From: an uncultured Flavobacterium sp.
Lineage (GTDB): Bacteria; Bacteroidota; Bacteroidia; Flavobacteriales; Flavobacteriaceae
Direction: 5' to 3'
Length of the DNA: 6,550 nucleotides
Assembly: GCF_937967675.1 (NCBI RefSeq)
Contig: NZ_CALBSN010000027.1
Location: forward strand, 1-6,550
The notes below the pieces were generated by a model, which was given only the letters and a program-made list of their open reading frames with translations, was not told the origin of the DNA and searched no databases. The translations under genes and the position numbers were made by a program. Each line of letters opens with the position of its first letter. Within the stretch, counting starts at the first letter, position 1. Below are positions 1-6,379 of this stretch, in pieces.

Positions 1-93
1 CGCAGACACATTTGTGGTTAATCAAAGTTTGGTTCTCCGCATCAACATTTGTGGTAAAAATCGCCACCTTCGCCAAGCCGCAAAACGTTACCT
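1..93 (+). repeat. attC-like recombination site, copy 1 (left part outside window)
   Basis: This is the right-hand part of a long structured repeat. The right arm lies at about 61-86 (CGCCACC...CGCCAAGCCGC followed by AAAACG) and ends in the seven-base box GTTACCT at 87-93. Copy 3 has the same arm design, and copy 2 a more diverged version. The matching left arm is not in the window. Inside, CGCATCAACATTTGTGGT (38-55) matches 6430-6447 of copy 3 at 17 of 18 bases, and a diverged form of the same 18-mer stands at 1-18. In an integron this site would belong to the cassette upstream of the window, with the crossover between G87 and T88. The 3' box fits the classical GTTRRRY only partly, so the attC assignment rests on the whole pattern rather than on consensus. 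Confidence 0.72.
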
Positions 94-101
94 GCTATGT
101 T

Positions 102-218
102 AGAAAGACGACCATACAAGACAACGACACGTTTTGACGGACTGACATTCTATATTAGCGGACAAACGGGGATGCCGAAAACCGACCAGAGTAGGCACAA
201 CAAAAAACAATTTTTAAT
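102..218 (+). other. Cassette 1 leader, no gene seen
   Basis: This is a 117-base stretch between the cassette 1 start box and the first ATG. It looks richer in G and C than the genes that follow and has no ORF that I would support. It is long enough to hold a promoter, unlike the 28-base leader of cassette 2. The only candidate is TTTG at 133-136 with TATATTAG at 151-158, resembling the Bacteroidota TTTG / TAnnTTTG pair, but the spacing looks too short for a confident call. Confidence 0.4.
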
Positions 219-449
219 ATGGCATTAAGCTGGTATCAATGCAAAAATTGCGGGACTTCTATTAAGAAGGACTCAAGCCCAAGCACCTCTGGTTGCTCGG
301 CAAAAACGTTTCACTCTTGGACAAAGTTGGGTGAGGTTGGCGACACGAACTACAGTTGTAAAAAGTGTGGCACAACAATTCAAACCAAATCATCTCCAAG
401 CACATCGGGTTGCCCAAGTTCAACTTTTCACTCTTGGACAAAACTCTAA
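219..449 (+). CDS. Small tandem zinc-ribbon-like protein (76 aa)
   Basis: The protein consists of two copies of one ~32-residue unit, residues 6-37 and 45-76, with a 39-residue period. Each unit has the layout C-x2-C-G ... SPSTSGC ... TFHSWTKL. Candidate metal ligands are C8, C11, C26 and H32 in unit 1 and C47, C50, C65 and H71 in unit 2, so each unit could bind one zinc as a CCCH ribbon. No signal peptide or membrane segment is seen, so it is probably cytoplasmic. The start at 219 is the first ATG and leaves a complete first unit; no Shine-Dalgarno sequence is evident. An intrinsic terminator follows 8 bases after the stop, so it may be its own transcript and not an operon partner of the endonuclease gene. 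The function is unknown: nucleic-acid or protein binding is plausible for a zinc ribbon but not shown. Confidence 0.75.
   Translation: MALSWYQCKNCGTSIKKDSSPSTSGCSAKTFHSWTKLGEVGDTNYSCKKCGTTIQTKSSPSTSGCPSSTFHSWTKL
234..446 (+). repeat. Intragenic tandem duplication (117-bp period)
   Basis: The coding sequence for residues 6-37 (234-329) is repeated at 351-446 (residues 45-76). The protein copies agree closely around SSPSTSGC and TFHSWTKL, while the DNA differs at many third codon positions. This suggests an old duplication kept under protein-level selection. Confidence 0.8.
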
Positions 450-456
450 AAGATTT

Positions 457-489
457 AATCGGTGGTGTCTACGCCACCACCGATTTTTT
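457..489 (+). terminator. Intrinsic (Rho-independent) terminator
   Basis: A perfect 11-bp stem, AATCGGTGGTG (457-467) with CACCACCGATT (475-485), encloses a 7-base loop and runs into six T residues (484-489). It sits 8 bases after the zinc-ribbon stop and 20 bases before the endonuclease ATG. It should end the small transcript, or act as an attenuator limiting read-through into the endonuclease gene. No convincing promoter is visible between the stem and the ATG at 510. Confidence 0.85.
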
Positions 490-509
490 AAGGACACGAA
501 TAATTTAGA

Positions 510-2213
510 ATGGAAGCATCAACAACAATAAAACAAATGTTAGCAGGGAACAGAATTTTTGTTCCTACTTATCAAAGAGCATATTCTTGGGACACAGAAT
601 TTGAAAAAAGCAAAGCACCAAAACAGGTTAATGTTTTTTTATCGGATTTGGAGGACTACAACAAAAGTTCAACAAGATCATTTTACTACTTCGGACACTT
701 TCTATTTGAAGAAAAACCCGACAAAAAATTTGGCGTTATTGACGGACAACAACGCCTTACAACAATTGTAATTTTTCTTTCTGCACTTTTCAAGCGACTA
801 AGTTCTATTAGAAAACTCACAGAAACCGAACAGGAAATTTTTGAAGACATTATCAAACGAAATTCAACCTATCGTTTTGAAACAGTTGACTACGATAAAC
901 AACTTTTCAAAGATTATGTTATTGACCAAACAAAAAAAGACAAGAACGGACTTGAAACTGCTTCAGCAAAAAGAATTGTAAACGCTTTTGACTTCTTCAC
1001 TTCACAATTAGAAAGCAAAGACGAATCCTATTTGCTTAAAATGCTGAATACAGTGCAAAATGCTACTTGCACAACACACCCGGTTAAGGACGAATCAGAA
1101 GCCATACAGATGTTTATTTTCCAAAACAATAGAGGCAAGAAACCTTCAAACTTGGAAATAATCAAAGCTCAATTTATGTTCAACGTTCATCTTTACGGTG
1201 GCGAAGAAAAGGAATCACTAATTGAAGAAATCAAAAACCGCTTTGAAAAAATCTACAAATCTATTTCGTCAATAGAATACAACATCAACGAAGATGATGT
1301 TTTGGTTTACACTTTAAGAGTTCATTTCAATTCACTTTGGGAAACAAACGCAATTGAAAAAATCAATAAGCTACTTTCAGACGGAAACCCAATTCCATTT
1401 ATAAAATCATTCACACATTCGTTAGCAATCAGTTTTGAGCATCTAACAACATTCTTCGGCAAAGACGAAAGAGAACAATTAGAAATTCATTCACTAATAA
1501 CACTTGGAGGAATTGGAATCGCAATTCCTTTTGTAATCAAGGCTTACAAATTCGGTTTGCCGACAAATACGATAAATCAACTTTGCAGTAAACTCGAATC
1601 AATCGTTTTACGACATCGTTTAATTGGAACAAGAGCAGACATTACTTCGAGAGTAAATGATGTTTTCCAAAATTTCACCGCTGAAAAACCCGACATTAAA
1701 CCAATCATTGACAGAATAGACTGGATGAAAAAAACTGGTGGCGATTCTTGGTGGTGGGCATATTGGAATGACACAGAATTTGAACGTTCAATTCAGGCAG
1801 CAGTCCCACACTCGACAGCAAAATATCTTCTTTGGAAATACGAAAACCATTTAGAAGGGCAAGGCAAAAGCGGTTATTCACCAACTCGTTTTGACAAAAT
1901 AGATAGCCCAGAATTAGAACACATTGCACCACAGACACCGACAGACGGAAAGCCAGTTGCCGCAGGTTATTGTGAATATGACGAGGAGTTCAAACAACAA
2001 TACATTGACTGTTTAGGCAACTATTTATTACTCTCAAAATCTCATAACTGCTCCGTTGGTAACAACCCATTTGCCGACAAGAGAGCAACATATAATCACT
2101 TGGCACAACAGCGAGAAATTCAAGAAATGACTAAGGACAACTTGACTTGGACAAAGCAAGAAATTCAAAAACGCAAAGAGAAAATTATTACTTTTTTAAA
2201 GGACAACGTATGA
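510..2213 (+). CDS. GmrSD-like DUF262-DUF1524 protein, predicted modification-dependent DNA endonuclease
   Basis: A single 567-residue chain combines both halves of the GmrS/GmrD family. The N-terminal DUF262 part shows VPTYQRAYSWD (residues 18-28) and the nucleotide-handling motif DGQQRLTT (78-85), then an F-x3-NxRG-type segment (FQNNRGKKPSNLEIIKAQ, near 204-221). The C-terminal DUF1524 part shows ELEHIAPQ (468-475) with the presumed catalytic H471, and LGNYLLL...NCSVGNNPFADK (502-524), a His-Me/HNH nuclease signature. In the family DUF262 uses NTPs and senses DNA modification, and DUF1524 cuts; known members are type IV restriction enzymes acting on modified phage DNA, with related DUF262 proteins in phosphorothioate-linked and BREX-associated defence. 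It is somewhat short for a fused GmrSD. The start at 510 is chosen because the YQR motif follows closely. The target modification cannot be read from the sequence. Confidence 0.9.
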   Translation: MEASTTIKQMLAGNRIFVPTYQRAYSWDTEFEKSKAPKQVNVFLSDLEDYNKSSTRSFYYFGHFLFEEKPDKKFGVIDGQQRLTTIVIFLSALFKRLSSIRKLTETEQEIFEDIIKRNSTYRFETVDYDKQLFKDYVIDQTKKDKNGLETASAKRIVNAFDFFTSQLESKDESYLLKMLNTVQNATCTTHPVKDESEAIQMFIFQNNRGKKPSNLEIIKAQFMFNVHLYGGEEKESLIEEIKNRFEKIYKSISSIEYNINEDDVLVYTLRVHFNSLWETNAIEKINKLLSDGNPIPFIKSFTHSLAISFEHLTTFFGKDEREQLEIHSLITLGGIGIAIPFVIKAYKFGLPTNTINQLCSKLESIVLRHRLIGTRADITSRVNDVFQNFTAEKPDIKPIIDRIDWMKKTGGDSWWWAYWNDTEFERSIQAAVPHSTAKYLLWKYENHLEGQGKSGYSPTRFDKIDSPELEHIAPQTPTDGKPVAAGYCEYDEEFKQQYIDCLGNYLLLSKSHNCSVGNNPFADKRATYNHLAQQREIQEMTKDNLTWTKQEIQKRKEKIITFLKDNV

Positions 2214-2232
2214 CAACTGACAGAAACACAGC

Positions 2233-2364
2233 AGGTAACACGGGTTTTGCGTCAGGCGGGGTGAAGTGCAAACTTGGAGCTTTGTGCTTCTATTCAAGTT
2301 CAGTGATGGTTGACAGTTTTGTGCTCCGAAACCCGCCCGAACGCAAAGCCCGAAAACGTTATAA
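2233..2364 (+). repeat. attC-like recombination site, copy 2
   Basis: This is a complete 132-bp element. Its left box AGGTAAC (2233-2239) is followed by a left arm at about 2240-2262; the right arm (2331-2353) is its imperfect reverse complement with a few mismatches and one shifted base, and the right box is GTTATAA (2358-2364). Extrahelical bases in one arm are typical of attC, where they set the strand choice of the integrase. A second inner stem is possible between 2274-2280 and 2323-2330. The block TTGACAG...CCGCC at 2310-2337 matches 6451-6478 of copy 3 at 26 of 28 bases. Its length lies in the upper range known for attC sites. It starts 19 bases after the endonuclease stop, so it closes cassette 1. 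Confidence 0.75.
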
Positions 2365-2386
2365 GCCATTTTAAAAAGACAACAAT

Positions 2387-2599
2387 ATGCAAGTAATCCG
2401 ATTTGACCTAACGACATTTGAAGACCTACACACGTATGGTCTAACAAATATCCTAAACGAACTTTTCAATTTTATGCAGACAGAAATTGTTAAGGGTAAC
2501 GTAATTGTTATTGAAAGAAGATATTCAAATGCACAACCCGACACTGCTCATTCAATAAGAAACGACCAAGAACTAACTGAATTTAAAAACAAATTCTAA
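2387..2599 (+). CDS. Small protein of unknown function (70 aa), first gene of the cassette 2 operon
   Basis: I do not recognise a family. The chain starts MQVIRFDLTTFEDLHTY, has a probable helix (TNILNELFNFMQTEIVKG), then a strand-like VIVIERRYS and a polar tail ending LTEFKNKF. It has no cysteine and no signal peptide or membrane segment, and it reads as a small soluble protein. It is probably real because the cassette begins just upstream and its stop overlaps the TIR start in TAATG (2597-2601), the same junction used at the end of the operon. Such a gene could encode a regulator, an inhibitor of the toxic effector, or a partner subunit; nothing in the sequence decides between these. Confidence 0.65.
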   Translation: MQVIRFDLTTFEDLHTYGLTNILNELFNFMQTEIVKGNVIVIERRYSNAQPDTAHSIRNDQELTEFKNKF

Positions 2600-3432
2600 T
2601 GGAATACAAATATGACATTGCTTTATCATTTGCAGGTGAAGACAGAGAATATGTTGACAAGGTTGCTCAAATACTCAAAGACAAAGGTGTTCGTGTATTC
2701 TATGACAAGTTTGAAGAAGTTGACTTATGGGGCAAAGACTTAGGTATCCACTTTGACTATGTTTACAGACGACAATCAAAATATTTCGTGCCATTTATTT
2801 CTGTCCATTACGAACAAAAAATTTGGACAAACTACGAAGTGAGAACAGCTATTGCTCGTGCCATAGAAAACAAAGAAGAATACATTTTGCCAGTTAGATT
2901 TGACAAAACTGAACTTGACGGAATTCGTTCAACGCTTGGCTATCTTGACATAAGCAAAATTTCGCCTGAAGAACTGGCAAATAAAATTTTACAGAAGTTA
3001 GGTAGCGAGGCAAATGTTCCAGTTCCAGAAAAAGAGGAACCGAAAGGGCAGATTTATCTTTCTACATATTTACAAGTAAGCGAGTTTTATGGAATGACAG
3101 GGATAATGATCGGAGTAACAGTAACAAACACAGTTAAAGATTATAGATACTTTGGACCACCATACTTCAAAATTAGTCAGCCACTTCACGGAACGGCTGA
3201 CACATTTCAACTAATGGATGCAGTTACGCCAGTAAGTTTCCCAAAACGAATGGAATACGGAGAACAATATCAAATAATGTATAATTTGAAACAAGGCTTC
3301 CTTGACCAAATGAAAAATTTTGTTGGACAAGATGTAACATTAACAGCATTTGTCGGGACAACGGTTGGAGAAAAGTTCAGCTCAAATCCAATGAACATTG
3401 ACGACCTTTTTAAATTTAAGAATGGACAATAA
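2599..3432 (+). CDS. TIR-domain protein with C-terminal accessory domain, predicted NADase effector
   Basis: Residues 1 to about 145 form a bacterial TIR domain (TIR_2-like): DIALSFAGEDREYV (6-19) is the opening strand and loop, GVRVFYDKFE follows at 30-39, LWGKDLG at 43-49, and IWTNYE (75-80) carries the W-x3-E pattern with E80 as the likely catalytic glutamate. Prokaryotic TIR domains of this kind cleave NAD+ or make cyclic ADP-ribose-type signals and cause abortive infection. Residues 150-277 are a second domain, strand-rich by composition (ISQPLHG, YGEQYQIMYNL, DVTLTAFVGTTVGEKFSSNP), which I cannot name; it could sense, tether or oligomerise. There is no membrane segment. Translation is coupled to the 70-residue gene before it, and its end overlaps the WD40 gene by 11 bp. 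NADase activity is inferred from the conserved glutamate. Confidence 0.88.
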   Translation: MEYKYDIALSFAGEDREYVDKVAQILKDKGVRVFYDKFEEVDLWGKDLGIHFDYVYRRQSKYFVPFISVHYEQKIWTNYEVRTAIARAIENKEEYILPVRFDKTELDGIRSTLGYLDISKISPEELANKILQKLGSEANVPVPEKEEPKGQIYLSTYLQVSEFYGMTGIMIGVTVTNTVKDYRYFGPPYFKISQPLHGTADTFQLMDAVTPVSFPKRMEYGEQYQIMYNLKQGFLDQMKNFVGQDVTLTAFVGTTVGEKFSSNPMNIDDLFKFKNGQ

Positions 3433-4432
3433 GAATGAAAATAATTCTTCAATAATACCTATTGGCTCGACTGACTTAGTAAGAGTTGGTAACTCTATTG
3501 AAGTAACAAAAAAGATTTTAAGTGAATTTAAAGAAAGGGAATTAGAAAGAATCCACTTTAAAGGAAATCTGTTTAATGAAATAAAAGAAATAGGAAGTAT
3601 AAGGGCAATTTCAGCATTTAGTGATAATGAATTTCAAATAGCCACGAATGAAGAAAGCTCCATTGCGAGGTTTGATGTAAAAAACAATACTATCAAGGAT
3701 AAAATAAAATTCAACGGACATTTTGAATTTGTTGCTTTTGACAATGTTAGAAATACAGGAGCCATAGCATCAGGCAAGACCATTTACATTACATCAAATG
3801 GTAGTGGGAAAATAATTCAAAAACTTGAAGGACATACAAGAGAAATTAATATTCTAACCTTTAGTAAAGATGGTAAACAACTTTTTAGCGGGAGTAGTGA
3901 TAAAACTATAAGAATTTGGGAAACTGAAAGTTGGCAATGTGCTAATATATTGGAAGGTCACGAATGGCTTGTAAATTCTTTGAAGTTAACGAGTGACGAC
4001 AAATATTTGTATAGTGGTGGTTGGGACGCATTTATAATAAAATGGGATTTGCAAACTTTTAAAGAAGTTGACAGGTTTAATTCAGGAAATATTGGCGGTA
4101 TTAAATGTTTGGAATTAACTAATGATGACAAACATATTATATCAGGCGGTGGCGATAAAATAGTTAGAATATTTAATTCGTCTAATTTTAAAATCGTTTC
4201 AGAATTAAAGGGTCACACTGATTTTGTATCTTGTTTAAGTGTATCAAATGACGGTAAACTTTTGGCATCTGGTGGATGGGACGGACAGATATTTATTTGG
4301 TTTTTTTCAGAACAAGAGTTAATCAATTCCTGCCAAGCCCATAAAGGTCGTATAAACGCAATAAAATTCAGCAATGATGGCAAATATTTAATGTCAGGTT
4401 GTTCAGATAAACTTTTAAAATGTTGGGTATAA
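3422..4432 (+). CDS. WD40 seven-bladed beta-propeller protein
   Basis: The protein is 336 residues long from the ATG at 3422. I prefer this over the ATG at 3398 because it overlaps the TIR stop by only 11 bp and drops eight uninformative residues. The N-terminal ~45 residues include DLVRVGNSIEVTKKIL (18-33), a segment I believe recurs ahead of bacterial propellers. From about residue 55 the chain carries seven ~42-residue blades. Clear ones start HTREINI (~138, ending TIRIWE), HEWLVNS (~180, ending IIKWD), NIGGIKC (~222), HTDFVSC (~265, ending IFIWF) and HKGRINA (~307, ending LLKCWV); the first two are more diverged. Propellers are protein-binding scaffolds or sensors, with no enzymatic role expected here. 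In this operon it could hold the TIR and PLD proteins together or sense a phage product. The next gene starts 1 bp after the stop. Confidence 0.9.
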   Translation: MDNKNENNSSIIPIGSTDLVRVGNSIEVTKKILSEFKERELERIHFKGNLFNEIKEIGSIRAISAFSDNEFQIATNEESSIARFDVKNNTIKDKIKFNGHFEFVAFDNVRNTGAIASGKTIYITSNGSGKIIQKLEGHTREINILTFSKDGKQLFSGSSDKTIRIWETESWQCANILEGHEWLVNSLKLTSDDKYLYSGGWDAFIIKWDLQTFKEVDRFNSGNIGGIKCLELTNDDKHIISGGGDKIVRIFNSSNFKIVSELKGHTDFVSCLSVSNDGKLLASGGWDGQIFIWFFSEQELINSCQAHKGRINAIKFSNDGKYLMSGCSDKLLKCWV

Positions 4433-4433
4433 T

Positions 4434-5798
4434 ATGCAAACAGAAGCAGTATTTGACAATATAGCTGAAAGAATTCAGCAAGAAATAAGTAAAGCACAAA
4501 AATCTGTTTTTATTGCAGTTGCTTGGTTTACCAATAAAAATCTTTTTAATGAATTAGTAAATAAAGCAAGAAGCGGTTGCACCGTTTCTCTCATTATTTC
4601 CAACGACAAAATAAACCTTAATTCATCTATTGATTTCGAACAGTTACTTACTGACAAATCAAAAGTTTATAAAATAGGCAACGGTAATACCGAATTAATG
4701 CATAATAAATTTTGTGTCATTGATTATAGTACCGTAATCACAGGGTCATACAACTGGAGCTATAAAGCAGAAAGCAATTTTGAGAACGTAATCATTACAA
4801 GTAATGACACAACATTAGCCGAGCAGTTTATTTCTGAATTCAATAATATTCGCAGACAATATTATCCTGATGCTATAAATGAAGAGATTGTTTTTCCATT
4901 AAACAAAATCATTAAACGGTTAGAAATTCTCAAAAACTATATACTTCTTGAAGATATTGAAGAATTAAACAAGGAAAGTTCAAAACTTAAGGAATACGAT
5001 TTCAACTCTGACTTACAAGATATTATTGAAGATATTAAGAAAGAAGAATTTGGTTCAGCAATAAATAAAATTCAAAATTTCATTTCAAAAAATCAGCAAC
5101 TTTCAATCTGGACAGACCCCGAAATTGCAGCACTAAAACTTGAAATTAAGAATTTAGAAAACCAACTTAACGGGTATGACAATGAAAAGATAGAACTTGA
5201 AAAACTACTTTCTGAATTTCAACATCGCCACACAATTGAATTAGGCGACATTCTACTTGATATTTTGAAATTACGTAAACTGAAATTCAAATCAGACAAA
5301 ACAAAATATGAGGAAGCTGAAAATGACGAAAGGCAATATCGTGAACAGGTCGACACCGAAAAGGAAAAGGAAATCTTTGAATTAACAGACGAGCAAAAAT
5401 TAGAACTCAAAAAGAAATTTAGGAAAGCCACAGTTTTATGTCATCCCGACAAAGTAGCGGATGAATTTAAGGAAGCAGCCCAAAGAATTTTTATTGAGCT
5501 GAAACAAGCTTATGATGCAAATGACTTGAAAAAGGTTTCTGAGATACTTGATGACCTTGAAAAAGGAAATTTCTTCAAAACAAAATCTGAGACTGTTCAA
5601 GAAAAAGACCTATTAAAAGCAGCAATTGCTAAACTAAAAAGACAGATTAAAATTCTTGAAACTGAAATTATTACCATAAAGGAAAGTGAAACATTTAAGA
5701 CAATAATTAGCATTGAAGACTGGGACGACTATTTCCAAAGGACAAAAGAGAAATTACAGCGAGAACTCGAAGAATTACAACTTGAAATTGAAGCTTAA
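4434..5798 (+). CDS. PLD-like (HKD) nuclease domain fused to coiled coil and J-domain
   Basis: The protein has 454 residues. Residues 1 to about 145 are a phospholipase D superfamily domain with one HKD motif: H90-x-K92-x4-D97 then GSYNWS (104-109) and an acidic/asparagine follow-up ESNFEN (113-118). One-motif PLD proteins usually dimerise to build the active site and include many nucleases (Nuc, BfiI type); DNA or RNA cleavage is the likely role, phospholipid hydrolysis less so. Residues ~150-310 are charged and helical, with coiled-coil stretches such as LKLEIKNLENQL. Residues ~318-375 resemble a J-domain with an intact HPD (337-339) in ATVLCHPDKV, the motif that stimulates DnaK ATPase. A second coiled coil fills ~400-454. 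No membrane segment is seen. The start is the ATG 1 bp after the WD40 stop; the last gene overlaps in TAATG. Confidence 0.88.
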   Translation: MQTEAVFDNIAERIQQEISKAQKSVFIAVAWFTNKNLFNELVNKARSGCTVSLIISNDKINLNSSIDFEQLLTDKSKVYKIGNGNTELMHNKFCVIDYSTVITGSYNWSYKAESNFENVIITSNDTTLAEQFISEFNNIRRQYYPDAINEEIVFPLNKIIKRLEILKNYILLEDIEELNKESSKLKEYDFNSDLQDIIEDIKKEEFGSAINKIQNFISKNQQLSIWTDPEIAALKLEIKNLENQLNGYDNEKIELEKLLSEFQHRHTIELGDILLDILKLRKLKFKSDKTKYEEAENDERQYREQVDTEKEKEIFELTDEQKLELKKKFRKATVLCHPDKVADEFKEAAQRIFIELKQAYDANDLKKVSEILDDLEKGNFFKTKSETVQEKDLLKAAIAKLKRQIKILETEIITIKESETFKTIISIEDWDDYFQRTKEKLQRELEELQLEIEA

Positions 5799-6379
5799 TG
5801 GACGGTAACAAAATTATAAAAGTCAATAATTTGCCTTCTGTACAGAGATTAGAAGTATCTCTCAAGTTAACTGATAAAATCTTGGCTATATCCAAAAAGG
5901 AGTGGTGGGATAATTTAGAATTGAATTGGAAAATTATCCTTCTATCGAATTACTGTTTTAACTATGACAAACATATTAAATGGAATTTACGTGACTGTGA
6001 TATTGAATGTCCTGCTATGGATAGAGAGCGATCAAGTGAAGAATATCTTATAGGTTTTGCAAAATGGGTTTGGGGTTCAGATTTCCCTTTTAATGAATAT
6101 ATTGTCAATGTTCCTCGTGATATTTTAAATTTTATTATAAACGACACAAGATTTTTATGGTGTGCTGACATTAAGGTGGAAACCATAAATCCGCTAAAGA
6201 AACTAAGTAAATTGAAAGACGTTCAAGGCATAGTTTGTCATATCAATGAAAAAGAAAAAGCGGAAATCACAATGAATTATGACTTTTTTCAATGGTTTGA
6301 CACAATCGATAATCGAAATGAAGAAATTGGTAAAAAGAAGAGCTGGGAAGAATATAATGAAAATAAAAACGGCTTATAA
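5798..6379 (+). CDS. Protein with leucine-rich-repeat-like C-terminal segment (193 aa)
   Basis: The N-terminal half has a tryptophan-rich stretch, KKEWWDNLELNWKIILLSN, and further aromatic residues to about residue 100. From ~103 it reads VPRDILNFIINDTRFLWCADIKVETINPLKKLSKLKDVQG, which resembles the T-x-I-x-PL-x-KL-x2-L pattern of short bacterial leucine-rich-repeat proteins, with one to two repeats at most. The family cannot be named firmly. LRR segments bind proteins, so a sensor, adaptor or immunity role is possible. The start overlaps the PLD-J stop in TAATG (5796-5800), so the gene is the last cistron of the operon. The stop codon (6377-6379) lies inside the left box of the attC-like site, and the last codons (GGC TTA TAA) are made of that box. 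No terminator follows. Confidence 0.75.
   Translation: MDGNKIIKVNNLPSVQRLEVSLKLTDKILAISKKEWWDNLELNWKIILLSNYCFNYDKHIKWNLRDCDIECPAMDRERSSEEYLIGFAKWVWGSDFPFNEYIVNVPRDILNFIINDTRFLWCADIKVETINPLKKLSKLKDVQGIVCHINEKEKAEITMNYDFFQWFDTIDNRNEEIGKKKSWEEYNENKNGL

Larger units (their letters stand above)
88..2358 (+). mobile_element. Putative integron gene cassette 1 (zinc-ribbon peptide + GmrSD-like endonuclease)
   Basis: The unit runs from the base after the predicted crossover in copy 1 (G87^T88) to the G of the copy 2 right box (2358). Its start and its own attC left box are reverse complements: GTTACCTGCTATGTT at 87-101 pairs with 2225-2239 at 14 of 15 positions, as expected if the two ends were once joined in a circle. 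The genes point towards the attC-like site, which is the usual cassette polarity. At 2,271 bp with two genes separated by a terminator it is larger than a typical single-gene cassette. No integrase or attI is visible, so chromosomal versus mobile integron cannot be decided. Confidence 0.7.

Noticed and set aside
133..158. Possible promoter TTTG ... TATATTAG ahead of the zinc-ribbon gene
   Set aside because: Only 14 bases separate the elements, shorter than expected for the Bacteroidota -33/-7 pair, and the -7 box has a mismatch. Reading it as TTGACG/TATATT gives an 11-base spacer, which is also unsuitable.
331..531. Forward ORF of 66 codons overlapping the zinc-ribbon gene, terminator and endonuclease start
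   Set aside because: It is in another frame of two better supported genes and crosses a strong terminator stem; there is no family signal.
2210..2374. ORF starting with an ATGA overlap on the endonuclease stop and running through repeat copy 2
   Set aside because: It is read entirely across the structured repeat, and its residues come from the inverted arms. Although the 4-bp overlap looks attractive, this is best seen as a repeat-derived spurious ORF.
2196..2447. Reverse-strand ORF of 83 codons across repeat copy 2
   Set aside because: It is antisense to the repeat, the end of the endonuclease gene and the start of the 70-residue gene. The FGAQNCQ string it contains also appears in the reverse reading of copy 3, which shows it is repeat-derived.
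3398..3421. Upstream ATG giving the WD40 protein eight extra residues
   Set aside because: The extra residues (MTTFLNLR) are encoded inside the TIR gene and add no recognisable sequence. The ATG at 3422 gives a shorter overlap, like the other junctions of the operon.
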